DNA of 64,000 nucleotides, from positions 1,736,001 to 1,800,000 of the forward strand of contig NZ_CP095412.1 of NCBI RefSeq assembly GCF_023016265.1. Reading direction: 5' to 3'. The position numbers and the translations under genes were made by a program. Shown here one piece after another: positions 26,399-36,747 of this stretch (its first letter is position 1; every line of letters begins with the position of its first letter). The notes under the pieces are model-generated. The model was not told the DNA's origin, ran no database searches, and saw only the letters and a list, made by a program, of their open reading frames with translations. The stretch comes from Blastococcus sp. PRF04-17 (GTDB lineage Bacteria > Actinomycetota > Actinomycetes > Mycobacteriales > Geodermatophilaceae).

Positions 26399-28410
26399 CA
26401 GTTCTCCTGCTGCTCCGGGGCGGACGCCGCTGGGGTCACCAGGGCCACCCGCTCGTCCAGCCCGACCGTCTGGCCGGCTGTCACACCGAGCTCGGCCACC
26501 GTCCCCGCGACGGGGGCGGTGAGCACGTGCTCCATCTTCATCGCCTCGACGACGAGCAGCGGGGTCCCCGCCTCCACCTCGTCGCCGACCGCCGCCTGCA
26601 CCACCGTCACCGTGCCCGGCATGGGCGAGGTGACGACGCCGCCGGCAGCCGAACCCTCCGAGTGCGCGGTGAGCCGCTCCTGCTCGCGCAGCGCGGTGAC
26701 CCGGCCGTCGGCCGCCAGCCACACCGTGCCGGCCTCGTGCTGCAGGAAGTAGGACATGGTCAGGCCGTCGAGGGTGACGCTCAGGCGGTCGCCGATGCGC
26801 ACGGCCCGGGCCGCGACCGGCTCCCCGTCGGCCACGCGCACCTCCGCCGCGGTGGACCGTCCGCGCAGCCGCACCTCGACGACGTCCCCACCCGTGGCCT
26901 GCAGCCGCCGGACGGTCCACGCCGGCTCACCCAGCCGCCAGCCGTCCGGCACGTCCCACCGGTCCACGACCGGCCCGGTCGGCTCCGCCTCGATCAGCAG
27001 GGCCAGTGCCGCGGCAGCGTAGACGTGCGGGGGCGGCGGCTCGGGCAGCGTCAGTGCCTCCCCGCGCCGCTCGATGAGCCCGGTGTCGAGCCTGCCGGCG
27101 ACGACGTCGGGGTCGGTGAGCAGCGACCGCAGGAACGCGGCGTTCGTCGTCACCCCGAGGACGGCGGTGTGCCCCAGGGCCCCGACCAGCCGCGCCCGGG
27201 CGGTGTCGCGGTCGGGCGCCCAGGCGATGACCTTCGCCAGCATCGGGTCGTAGTCGGTGCCGACGACGCCGCCGACAGTCAGGGAGCTGTCGAACCGGAC
27301 GCCCGGCCCGCTGGGCTCGACCAGCCCGAGCACCGTGCCGGCCTGCGGGAGGAAGCCGCGGGAGGGGTCCTCGGCGTACAGCCGCGCCTCGATCGCGTGC
27401 CCGTCGAGGGAGATGTCGCTCTGGTCGAGCGGCAGCCGCTCCCCCGCCGCGATCCGCACCTGCTGCTCGACGAGGTCCAGCCCGGTGACCATCTCGGTGA
27501 CCGGGTGCTCGACCTGCAGCCGGGTGTTCATCTCGAGGAAGAAGAAGTCGCGCGGCCGGTCGGCGTCGACGATGAACTCCACCGTGCCGGCGCCGGTGTA
27601 ACCGACCGCCCTGGCCGCCTCGACCGCCGCGCGGCCCATCGACGCCCGCATCGAGGTGTCCAGCAGCGGCGAGGGGGCCTCCTCGATCACCTTCTGGTGC
27701 CGGCGCTGCAGGCTGCACTCGCGCTCGCCGAGGTGGATCACGTTGCCCGCGGCGTCACCGAGCACCTGCACCTCGATGTGCCGGGAGTTGCCGACGTACC
27801 GCTCGACCAGCAGCGTGTCGTCGCCGAACGAGCCGAGCGCCTCCCGCCGGGCCGAGGCGATCGCGCCGAACAGCTCGTCCTCGTCGCGCACCACGCGCAT
27901 GCCCTTGCCGCCACCGCCGGCGCTGGGCTTGAGCAGCACCGGGAAGCCGACGGCCACCGCCGCAGCAGCCACCGCGGCGTCGTCCATGCCCGGGTCGCTG
28001 CGGCCGGGGACGACGGGCACACCCGCGGCCATGACCGTCCGCTTCGCGCGGATCTTGTCGCCCATCGCCTCGATCGCCGCCACCGGCGGGCCGACGAAGA
28101 CGATGCCGGCCTTCTCGCAGGCGCGGGCGAACTCGACGTTCTCGGAGAGGAATCCGTAGCCCGGGTGGATCGCCTGCGCGCCGGTGCGGGCCGCGGCCTC
28201 GAGCACCCGCTCGATGTTCAGGTAGCTCTGCGCGGCCGCGGCCGGCCCGATGGGCACGGCGACGTCGGCTACCCGGGTGTGCAGCGCACCGGCGTCCGCG
28301 TCGCTGTGCACGGCGACGGAGCGGATGCCCATGGCCCGCAGCGTGCCGATCACCCGGACGGCGATCTCGCCCCGGTTCGCGACGAGCACGGTCTCGAACA
28401 TCCCGCTCAC
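26398..28410 (-). CDS. accA1: Acyl-CoA carboxylase alpha subunit (biotin carboxylase + biotin carrier), AccA1-like
   Basis: 670 residues from GTG 28410; ATG 28401 is also possible. Biotin carboxylase domain at residues 1-450: VLVANRGEIAVRVI, GAQAIHPGYGFLSEN, ATP-grasp Gly loop KPSAGGGGKGMRVV, RDCSLQRRHQK-type ERECSLQRRHQKVIEEAP and FLEMNTRLQVEHPVTE. The C-terminal biotinyl domain has the biotin Lys in VVEAMKMEHVL. Works with AccD1 next to it, probably as 3-methylcrotonyl-CoA carboxylase in leucine breakdown. Cytoplasmic complex. Confidence 0.94.
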   Translation of the reverse strand: MSGMFETVLVANRGEIAVRVIGTLRAMGIRSVAVHSDADAGALHTRVADVAVPIGPAAAAQSYLNIERVLEAAARTGAQAIHPGYGFLSENVEFARACEKAGIVFVGPPVAAIEAMGDKIRAKRTVMAAGVPVVPGRSDPGMDDAAVAAAAVAVGFPVLLKPSAGGGGKGMRVVRDEDELFGAIASARREALGSFGDDTLLVERYVGNSRHIEVQVLGDAAGNVIHLGERECSLQRRHQKVIEEAPSPLLDTSMRASMGRAAVEAARAVGYTGAGTVEFIVDADRPRDFFFLEMNTRLQVEHPVTEMVTGLDLVEQQVRIAAGERLPLDQSDISLDGHAIEARLYAEDPSRGFLPQAGTVLGLVEPSGPGVRFDSSLTVGGVVGTDYDPMLAKVIAWAPDRDTARARLVGALGHTAVLGVTTNAAFLRSLLTDPDVVAGRLDTGLIERRGEALTLPEPPPPHVYAAAALALLIEAEPTGPVVDRWDVPDGWRLGEPAWTVRRLQATGGDVVEVRLRGRSTAAEVRVADGEPVAARAVRIGDRLSVTLDGLTMSYFLQHEAGTVWLAADGRVTALREQERLTAHSEGSAAGGVVTSPMPGTVTVVQAAVGDEVEAGTPLLVVEAMKMEHVLTAPVAGTVAELGVTAGQTVGLDERVALVTPAASAPEQQEN

Positions 28411-28421
28411 CGCCGTCCCCA

Positions 28422-28481
28422 GGAGCCGAAACCGCGGTTCTGGCTGCTCTCCCGGGAGCCGAAACCGCGGTTCTGGCCGCT
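28422..28481. repeat. Tandem pair of 27-bp repeats with internal palindrome, between accD1 and accA1
   Basis: Two copies start at 28422 and 28455 (33-bp period), differing at one base (GGCTGCT/GGCCGCT). Each holds the palindrome AACCGCGGTT within CCGAAACCGCGGTTCTGG. The pair fills nearly all of the 72-bp gap between the two carboxylase genes. Confidence 0.85.
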
Positions 28482-28482
28482 G

Positions 28483-30096
<1,614 letters not shown>

Positions 30097-30104
30097 GACC
30101 GAAG

Positions 30105-30120
30105 GTTAACCGCCGTTCAC
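30105..30120. promoter_or_regulatory. TetR-type operator 1, at accD1
   Basis: GTTAACCGCCGTTCAC, an imperfect inverted repeat, 8 bp before the accD1 start. It is a near match to site 2 at 30150-30165 in the opposite orientation. Confidence 0.65.
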
Positions 30121-30149
30121 TCCGATGGTCCACATCTCGACCCCATTTG

Positions 30150-30165
30150 GTTAACGGCGGTTCAC
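30150..30165. promoter_or_regulatory. TetR-type operator 2, at the tetR gene
   Basis: GTTAACGGCGGTTCAC, with half sites GTTAAC and GTTCAC around GGCG. Lies 21 bp before the TetR start. Paired with site 1, 29 bp away in the same divergent promoter region. Confidence 0.65.
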
Positions 30166-30186
30166 TTCGGCGCTAGCATCCGTCGC

Positions 30187-30786
30187 ATGACCTCCACCGC
30201 ACGCGATGCGGCGCTGCACGCCGACGCCGGGCGGCCGTCGCGGCGCGAGCAGATCCTGCAGGCGGCGGCACAGCTCTTTGCCGAACGCGGGTCGCGGGCG
30301 GTGGGTGTGGACGACGTCGGCGCCGCGGTCGGCGTCACCGGCCCGGCCATCTACCGGCACTTCGCCAGCAAGGACGCGATGCTGGCCGAGATGCTGCTGC
30401 GGATCAGCGAGCACCTCCTCGCCGGCGGCACCGACCGGGTCGCGGGAACCGAGGACGACCCGGCGGAGCAGCTCCGCGCGCTCATCGCCTTCCACGTCGA
30501 CTTCGCCCTCGACAACCCCGCGCTGATCACTGTCCAGGACCGCGACCTCGGTTCGCTCACAGACGCCGACGCGGCGCAGGTCCGGCGCCTGCAGCGCCGC
30601 TACGTCGAGGTCTGGGTGGGCGTGCTCGCCCGGCTGCACCCCGGCGCGGACGCGGCCGCCTGCCGGGCGAAGGCGCACGCCGTCTTCGGGCTGATCAACT
30701 CCACGCCGCACAGCGCCGGCCGCCTGGGTCGGCCGGCCATGGCGCGCCTGCTCGCCGACATGGCCTGGGCCGCCGCGACCGCCTGA
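30187..30786 (+). CDS. TetR-family transcriptional regulator
   Basis: 199 residues from ATG 30187. N-terminal DNA-binding domain: RREQILQAAAQLFAERGSRAVGVDDVGAAVGVTGPAIYRHFASKDAML, split here over helix-turn-helix residues about 20-65. The C-terminal part is a variable ligand-binding domain. It faces accD1 across a 90-bp region with two matching palindromes, so it probably represses both its own gene and the carboxylase operon, released by an acyl-CoA intermediate. Confidence 0.9.
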   Translation: MTSTARDAALHADAGRPSRREQILQAAAQLFAERGSRAVGVDDVGAAVGVTGPAIYRHFASKDAMLAEMLLRISEHLLAGGTDRVAGTEDDPAEQLRALIAFHVDFALDNPALITVQDRDLGSLTDADAAQVRRLQRRYVEVWVGVLARLHPGADAAACRAKAHAVFGLINSTPHSAGRLGRPAMARLLADMAWAAATA

Positions 30787-30790
30787 GGGG

Positions 30791-32608
30791 CTACTGACCC
30801 GGGAAGGGCGGGGTGGCGAGCTCGAGGCCGTACGTCGCCGCCTGATCGATCTCGGCCGAACTGCCGTCGGGGTTCTCGACCCAGGCGGTCTCCACGATCG
30901 TGACGACCGAGCCGGATACCGCGCTGGCGTACTCGGCGCCCGAGAGCTTCGAGGGGCTGCCCGTGTAGCGGACGCCCTCCCGCAGCAGGTCACTGACGTT
31001 GCCGCTGCCGTTGGTATCGGTGAGGGCCTGCAGCTCGCGGGCGATGGCGTTGTCGGGCATCTGCACCCGTGACACCGACACGACGATCGGTCCGCCTTCG
31101 AGCTCCGCCGAGTACAGCGCTCGGGAGAGCCCCGTGCAGTCGTCGGCCTCGAGGAAACTCTGGGTGTCGCCGTAGGCGTGCCCGATGCAGGTGTCGTCCA
31201 CCTGCACCGCCTGGACCGTGAACTGGACGCCGCCGGCCTCCTGGACGTCGCCCGGCTGCGGCCCGGCGGCGGTGGGCTCGGCAGCCGACGTGCCGCCCGC
31301 GGGGGCGCCGCCGCCGTCACCGCCGTTGCCACCCCGGTCGCCGAGCACCAGCCAGCCGACCACCGCCAGCGCGCCGACCACGACGAGAGCCAGGAGCGAC
31401 ACCAGTGCGATCCTCCGGCCGGACCCCGGCTCGTCGGCATCGTCGTCGGTTCCGGTGCCGGGCACCGACTCGGTCCAGTAGGAGAAGCGCCCGGCCGGCT
31501 GCTGGGGGGCGGGCGACGGCGCGACGGACGGCTGCTGCGCGGGGAAGACCGACGTGCGGGGCGAGGCCGGCGAAGCTGCTGCCGAATCTGCACGTGCGAA
31601 CAGCCCGCCGATGCCGGCATCCTCGTCCGGCGCCGCCGGCGCGTCGATCGCGACGGTGTCCCGCGGCTGCATCCGCGCCGCGGGAGGCGCGGCGGGTGCT
31701 GACGCCGCCAGCGTCTGGTCCGCCGGCGCCTCGGCGGCGGCTGCGGCGTGCGCCGCTGCCGCGGACGCCGCGACGGCCTGGGCGATCGCGGCCGGGCTGG
31801 GCTGCTCGCGCACGGGCGCGGGCGCAGGCGCCGACACCCCGGGGAGTGCCGGGCCGGCGGCCAGCGCGGCGGGCGTGAGGAGCTCGGGCCGCCGCAGCAC
31901 GTACGGGGAGTAGGGGAAGGCCTCGCCGTTGAGCTCCTCGACCGTCGGGCCGCGGCCCTCGAGACCGAGCGCCTCCAGGGCGGCCCGGACGTCGGCCGTC
32001 GTCCAGAGGCGGGGGTTGTCGACGCTGGCGTAGCGGCTCGCGCGGGCGATGCCGAGCAGCAGCGACCGCGGCTCGAGGAGCGCGACCTGATCGCCCTCCC
32101 CCAGGTCGCCGTCGGCCGGGATCAGACCCGTGACGTCGCCGACCAGCACGGTGAGCCGGGCGATCCGGCCGGGCTCGAGCCCGGCGCGGCGCAGCTTCAT
32201 CGCCGCGTCCAGACCGGCCCGCATCAGTCCGTCGAGGGGCGTCGAGCCGCCGCCGGACAGCTGCAGCGCCTGGCTGGGGCCGGACTCCGGCGCGATGGTC
32301 CACGCACCCTCGGGCCGCGCGGTCACCACGCCGTTCTGCCGGAGCACCTCGACGACCCGGATCACCGCGATGCCCTCGGGGACGAACAGCACGGCGTCGG
32401 AGATCCGCCGGCCCAGCACCCCGTCGATGGTCGGCAGCGAGGCGACGACGGCCGCCCGGACCGAGCCACCGGTGTCCCAGCGGGTGAGCTCACCGAAGAG
32501 CGCGCGCTCCCCCGCCGTCTGCAACGGCGTCGGGGTCAGGACCAGCACGTCGAATGTCCTCCGGGGATCGCTGTCTGGGTTCTCGCCGGCAGCCGCCAGG
32601 CGCCGCAA
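30791..32608 (-). CDS. Uncharacterised large protein with one membrane segment
   Basis: 605 residues. Residues 1-260 form a folded-looking domain (FDVLVLTPTPLQTAGERALFGEL, DAVLFVPEGIAVIRVVEVL, VALLEPRSLLLGIARASRYASV). Residues 260-400 are Ala/Pro-rich linker. One membrane segment (RIALVSLLALVVVGALAVVGW) is followed by a Gly-rich spacer and a C-terminal extracytoplasmic domain with two Cys (DTCIGHAYGD, ADDCTGL) that could form a disulfide. Topology predicted: large domain inside, Cys domain outside. I do not recognise either domain. It stops 4 bp after the convergent TetR gene. Confidence 0.75.
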   Translation of the reverse strand: MRRLAAAGENPDSDPRRTFDVLVLTPTPLQTAGERALFGELTRWDTGGSVRAAVVASLPTIDGVLGRRISDAVLFVPEGIAVIRVVEVLRQNGVVTARPEGAWTIAPESGPSQALQLSGGGSTPLDGLMRAGLDAAMKLRRAGLEPGRIARLTVLVGDVTGLIPADGDLGEGDQVALLEPRSLLLGIARASRYASVDNPRLWTTADVRAALEALGLEGRGPTVEELNGEAFPYSPYVLRRPELLTPAALAAGPALPGVSAPAPAPVREQPSPAAIAQAVAASAAAAHAAAAAEAPADQTLAASAPAAPPAARMQPRDTVAIDAPAAPDEDAGIGGLFARADSAAASPASPRTSVFPAQQPSVAPSPAPQQPAGRFSYWTESVPGTGTDDDADEPGSGRRIALVSLLALVVVGALAVVGWLVLGDRGGNGGDGGGAPAGGTSAAEPTAAGPQPGDVQEAGGVQFTVQAVQVDDTCIGHAYGDTQSFLEADDCTGLSRALYSAELEGGPIVVSVSRVQMPDNAIARELQALTDTNGSGNVSDLLREGVRYTGSPSKLSGAEYASAVSGSVVTIVETAWVENPDGSSAEIDQAATYGLELATPPFPGQ

Positions 32609-32707
32609 GGCGCGCGCTCCCCGTGTGCGGGCGGTCCCGGCGCCGGCAGCTGCCGTCGACGCTACGTCATGCGGTGCGGTGAGCCGACCCTCCGCGCCGG
32701 AAGCCCA

Positions 32708-33891
32708 TCAGACGGCCGCGGGGGTCCGGTCCGCGGCCGGCTCGTCGGCAGAGCGCCACAGTGCCACCCACCTGCTGCCGGCGAGCAGGTCGACGGCCAG
32801 CCAGAGCAGGCTGAAGCCGACCGCGACCGGCAGTGCCGACCACCAGTTCCACGGGGGAGGTAGTCGAAGGCGTCCAGTCCCGCGCCGGCCCCGTAGACAC
32901 CGGCGGTGACCAGGACCCCGGCCAGCCAGCCCGGCACCCGCCAGGTGACGGTGAGGTCGATCAGCACCGCGCCGGCGAGCAGGGCGAGGGGCAGCACGGA
33001 CGGCGGGAAACCCATGCCGACCAGCGCCAGCCACATGACCGCCCGGTAGGCCAGATAGGTGGCGGCGATGATCGTCGCCGTCCAGCGGTACCCCACGAGC
33101 TTGCGGGCGACGACCAGCGAGAGGAGGCCCGCGCAGATCAGCCAGGCGGGGTGCACCCACGAGGGCACGGGCAGCATGAACATCTCGGGCGTCTGCCCCT
33201 GCTCGCGGGCGAAGTCCAGCAGCTCGACCTCGGCCGTGGTGCGCCCGGCGTCGTAGGCCGCCAGCGACAGGACGCCGTATTCCTGGTGCTGGTTCGGGAA
33301 GATCGCGTTCTCCACGAAGAACAGCCACAGGCCCAGCGAGACCAGATCGCGGACGCGGCCCGGTGCGGCGTAGAGCCACCAGCCTCGGATCGCGCCGGCC
33401 AGCATCACCGCCGTCCCGAAGTAGAGCAGCGCGTGGCTCGGGCTCCAGCTGGTGATGTCCAGCCCGTTGATGCGGTGGTTGACGATGTCGATCGGGACGG
33501 CGATCAGGAACAGTCCGATCCCCCACTGCATGAGCCGCAGTGCGCGCCGGTCGACGCCGTAGCCGGTGTAGCTGTGGAAGATCACCAGGCCGACGACCAG
33601 GGCCGTGCCCGCCGAGTTCAGCAGATGGGGCGGGGCGAGGTCGTCGCGCAGCCACCGGAAGTGCCAGGAGACGTCCCAGGTGGAGCCGAACATCTTCAGC
33701 AGGAACGCGCCGAGCCAGGCCGTGTAGATCCACCGCAGCTCGGTCTCGGTCGTGACCCGGCCGGGGCGCCCCGGTGTCATGTAGGCCAGCCAGAACCAGC
33801 GCACGAGGGCGACCGGGTGGGCGAGCCCGTTGACCAGAGAGCCCGGGGGCGGCGGGACCGCCGGACGCGCGGGGACAGCAGGAGAGGGCAC
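32708..33891 (-). CDS. His-rich polytopic membrane protein of unknown function, frameshifted
   Basis: About 394 residues with roughly nine hydrophobic segments. Several His sit in or near membrane segments: TWDVSWHFRW, LAPPHLLNSAG, VIFHSYTGYG, DIVNHRINGLD and SWSPSHALLYFG. The frame breaks at the C5 run near 32866 (DAFDYLP). Adding one C continues as PWNWWSALPVAVGFSLLWLAVDLLAG and stops at 32708. Without it the tail becomes Ser/Arg-rich to 32662. Clustered membrane His resemble heme- or copper-handling proteins, but I cannot name a family. Divergent from orn. Confidence 0.75.
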
Positions 33892-34038
33892 GGGAACTTC
33901 CTAGGCTCGGTGGAGTGGACCCGACCCTAGCTGCGGAGGACGCCGATTCCGACCCTCCCGATGGCGCTGTCGCGACGCGTGCGGTAGAGGCCGGGCAGTC
34001 GGGGCGAGCGGGACGCGCGGTGCGTACTCTCGGACCAC

Positions 34039-34716
34039 GTGGCAGAGAGCGCAGGGCACCTCGTCTGGATCGACTGCGAGATGACGGGCCTGGACCTCGT
34101 CAAGGACAAGCTGATCGAGGTCGCGGTGGTCGTCACCGACAGCGAGCTCAACGTCCTGGACAAGGGCCTGGACCTGATCATCTCCGCCGGCGACGCCGAT
34201 CTCGACGGCATGGACGAGGTCGTCGTCGAGATGCACCGGAAGTCGGGGCTGACCGACGCCGTGCGCGCCTCCACCCTCACCGTCGCCGAGGCGGAGCAGC
34301 AGCTGCTCGCCTACATCAAGCAGTGGGTGCCCGAGCGCCGGACCGCCCCGCTGTGCGGCAACTCGATCGGCACCGACCGCGGCTTCCTCGCCCGGGACAT
34401 GCCCGAGCTCGACGACCACCTGCACTACCGGATGGTCGACGTCTCCTCGATCAAGGAGCTCGCCCGCCGCTGGTTCCCGCGCGTGTACTTCGCCCAGCCG
34501 CCGAAGGGCCTGGCCCACCGCGCCCTCGCCGACATCATCGAGTCGATCCGGGAGCTGGCGTACTACCGGCGAACCCTGTTCGTGCCGGCCCCGGGTCCGA
34601 ACAGCGACCAGGCGAAGGGCGCCGCCGACGAGGTCATCGGCTCGTTCGCGGGAATCCTGGCGGCAGGCGACGCCACCCCGGAGGGGGCCGCTCCCCCGGT
34701 CGCGTCGGAGGGCTGA
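34039..34716 (+). CDS. orn: Oligoribonuclease
   Basis: 225 residues from GTG 34039. DEDDh 3'-5' exoribonuclease degrading short RNAs and pGpG. Exo I motif [12 protein letters not shown] (D11/E13), exo II region [17 protein letters not shown], exo [17 protein letters not shown] with catalytic His. C-terminus extends about 25 residues beyond the usual protein with an acidic Pro/Ala tail. Immediately upstream of tRNA-His, a pairing common in actinobacteria. It may finish the pGpG made by the EAL protein in this window. Confidence 0.95.
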   Translation: MAESAGHLVWIDCEMTGLDLVKDKLIEVAVVVTDSELNVLDKGLDLIISAGDADLDGMDEVVVEMHRKSGLTDAVRASTLTVAEAEQQLLAYIKQWVPERRTAPLCGNSIGTDRGFLARDMPELDDHLHYRMVDVSSIKELARRWFPRVYFAQPPKGLAHRALADIIESIRELAYYRRTLFVPAPGPNSDQAKGAADEVIGSFAGILAAGDATPEGAAPPVASEG

Positions 34717-34765
34717 CCCGCTCCGGTATCGTTGCTCCGGTTCGGCCGCTCGGTGGCCGTCCATG

Positions 34766-34841
34766 GTGGGTGTAGCTCAGCTGGTAGAGCACCAGGTTGT
34801 GATCCTGGGTGTCGCGGGTTCGAGCCCCGTCACTCACCCCA
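34766..34841 (+). tRNA. tRNA-His (GTG anticodon), CCA encoded
   Basis: Acceptor GTGGGTG pairs with CACTCAC (one G-T). D-arm GCTCAGCTGGTAGAGC, anticodon stem-loop CCAGG-TTGTGAT-CCTGG, T-arm GCGGG-TTCGAGC-CCCGT. Discriminator C at 34838 and encoded CCA at 34839-34841. The C73 discriminator with a G just before the gene (34765) is the tRNA-His identity pair. Confidence 0.97.
34814..34835 (+). repeat. att-like repeat, left copy (3' part of tRNA-His)
   Basis: 22 bp covering the T-arm and 3' acceptor of tRNA-His are repeated without mismatch at 60274-60295, in the same orientation, 25.5 kb away. Both copies are followed by a similar AGGCCCTG/CAGGGCCT hairpin. This is the pattern left by tyrosine-integrase insertion at a tRNA 3' end. 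Confidence 0.7.
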
Positions 34842-34845
34842 CCCC

Positions 34846-34881
34846 GAGAGGCCCTGGTCGATCCCCCGACCAGGGCCTCTC
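34846..34881 (+). terminator. Terminator after tRNA-His
   Basis: Perfect 15-bp stem, GAGAGGCCCTGGTCG and its exact complement, with a 6-nt loop. Confidence 0.85.
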
Positions 34882-34970
34882 CCCGTTCGCTGCGCCCCCG
34901 GGAACGGTCACAAGGGATGCCTCGCAGATGGTGGCGATGCGGGGCAGTGGCGGGGCCACTGCGCTCCGAG

Positions 34971-36716
34971 CTAGTGGTCCACTCGTGCTGTCCCCCGGCG
35001 CAGGGCGAGGCCATCGAGGAGCAGTCCTGCGGCGAGCGCCGCGCCCACCCCCTCGCCGGCACGCATGCGCAGGTCGAGCAGTGGCTCCAGCCCGAGATCG
35101 GTGAGGACCTGGGCGTGCCCTACTTCGCGGCTGCGCTGGCCGGCGATCAGCGAAGCCTGGACGGCCGGTTCCACGCGCACCGCCAGCAGGGCGGCGAGCG
35201 ACACGACGAAGCCATCGAGGACGACCGCCGCACCGGCCGCCGCGACGCCCAGCGTGACCCCGGTCAGTACCGCCAAGTCCGGGCCGCCGAGCTCGGCGAG
35301 AACGCGGACGGGATCGTCGGCCAGCCCGGGGGCGGCCTGCCGGACCCGCTGCACAGCGGCGGCGACGACGGCGAGCTTTCGGTCGAGGACGGCGCTGTCC
35401 GCGCCGGAGCCGAGCCCGGTGACCCCCGCGGGGTCTACATCGAGCAGGCCGCAGGCGACCGCAGCGGCGACCGTGGTGTTGGCGACGCCTACCTCACCGA
35501 GCGCGACCAGCCCCGCCCCACCGACCTGCCGTCCGAGCTCGCGGCCGGCCTCGAGCAGGCGCACCGTGTCGGCCGGGCTCATCGCCGCCTGACTGACCAG
35601 ATCACCGCGCCGGTCACGGGGCCGCAGCGGCGTCGCTCCCTCGATCGGCCCCCCGGCGACGCCGGCGTCCACGACGATCGGGCGCAGCCCGACCGTGCGG
35701 GCGGCGGTGGACCCGAGCGAGCTTCCGTGGACCGCGGCGCGGGTGACCTCCCGCGTGATCCCCAGGTCGTAGGCCGAGACCCGGTGCGCGGCGACGGGGT
35801 GGTCGGCGGCAGCGAGCACCAGAACGCCGTCGGCGACCTCTCCCCGACCGAGGGCGACGAGCCGGTCCAGCGCCCGGTCCAGGACCCCGAGCGACCCCGG
35901 CGGGGTCAGCAGCCGGTCGGCCCGGTCCCGGGCGGCGACCACGGCCGACGGCTCCGGAGCGCGCAGCCGGGAGTCCGGCGGGACGGGGGCGTCCGGATGG
36001 GCCGGCCAGCGGTTCGCGAGAACCACGGACGACAACGGGCTGCGCCGCGACCACCCCGCCCGTTCGAGCCCCGGGGCGGGCGGCCGCTCGTCGGGCCAGC
36101 CCAGGCACAGCCAGCCCAGTGTGACCACGCCGTCGGGCAAGCCCAGCAGGGAGGCCAGGTCCTCCGGGCGGAACAGAGTGACCCAGCCAAGCCCGAGCCC
36201 CTCCGACCGCGCGGCCAGCCACAGGTTCTGGATCGCGGTTGCGCAGCTCCACAGGTCGGCGTCCGGGAAGGTCGCCCGGCCCAGCACCCCGGCGGCGGCG
36301 GTCCGGCGATCGCAGCAGACGACCACACCCAGGGGCGCCTCCCGGACGCCTTCCAATTGCAGGTCAAGCAGCCGACGGGCGGCCTCGGGCTCGAGCTGGC
36401 CGGCCTGGCGCAGCCGTTCCCGGTCGGTGAGCACCGCGGCGCGGTCGCGGACCTCGGGATCGTCGACGACCACGAACCGCCACGGCTGGCTGTGGCCCAC
36501 GGAGGGCGCCTCGTGGGCGGCGGTGAGAATTCGGGTGAGGACGTCGTCCGGCACCGGGTCCGGGCGGAACCGGCGGACGTCGCGCCGCGCGGCCACGACC
36601 TCGTACAGGGCGTCGCGCACCGACGGCGGCATGGCCCAGCCGGTGGGGTCCGCCGCCCGCTGCGAGGCGGACGTCCGATCACCGATCAGCGGCACCGGCC
36701 GCGGCCACACGCTCAT
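34971..36716 (-). CDS. cobT: BluB-CobT fusion: DMB synthase and nicotinate-nucleotide:DMB phosphoribosyltransferase
   Basis: 581 residues in one chain. Residues about 30-235 are BluB (nitroreductase fold, makes 5,6-dimethylbenzimidazole from FMNH2): VVAARRDVRRFRPDPVPDDVL, HEAPSVGHSQPWRF, LGWVTLFRPEDLASLLGLP. Residues about 255-575 are CobT (makes alpha-ribazole phosphate): LLTPPGSLGVLDRALDRLV, ALGEVGVANTTVAAAVACGLL, TGLGSGADSAVLDRK and the terminal Glu region MRAGEGVGAALAAGLLLD. The fusion couples synthesis of the lower ligand to its activation. Follows cobN by 31 bp on the same strand, so it lies under the same riboswitch. Confidence 0.93.
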   Translation of the reverse strand: MSVWPRPVPLIGDRTSASQRAADPTGWAMPPSVRDALYEVVAARRDVRRFRPDPVPDDVLTRILTAAHEAPSVGHSQPWRFVVVDDPEVRDRAAVLTDRERLRQAGQLEPEAARRLLDLQLEGVREAPLGVVVCCDRRTAAAGVLGRATFPDADLWSCATAIQNLWLAARSEGLGLGWVTLFRPEDLASLLGLPDGVVTLGWLCLGWPDERPPAPGLERAGWSRRSPLSSVVLANRWPAHPDAPVPPDSRLRAPEPSAVVAARDRADRLLTPPGSLGVLDRALDRLVALGRGEVADGVLVLAAADHPVAAHRVSAYDLGITREVTRAAVHGSSLGSTAARTVGLRPIVVDAGVAGGPIEGATPLRPRDRRGDLVSQAAMSPADTVRLLEAGRELGRQVGGAGLVALGEVGVANTTVAAAVACGLLDVDPAGVTGLGSGADSAVLDRKLAVVAAAVQRVRQAAPGLADDPVRVLAELGGPDLAVLTGVTLGVAAAGAAVVLDGFVVSLAALLAVRVEPAVQASLIAGQRSREVGHAQVLTDLGLEPLLDLRMRAGEGVGAALAAGLLLDGLALRRGTARVDH

Positions 36717-36747
36717 CCGAGACTCCCGCCCCTTCCTCCCGGCTCGT

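Noticed and set aside
32662-32707. C-terminal extension of the membrane protein to 32662
   Set aside because: It exists only in the unrepaired frame and is Ser/Arg-rich; the alternative frame restores a membrane segment.
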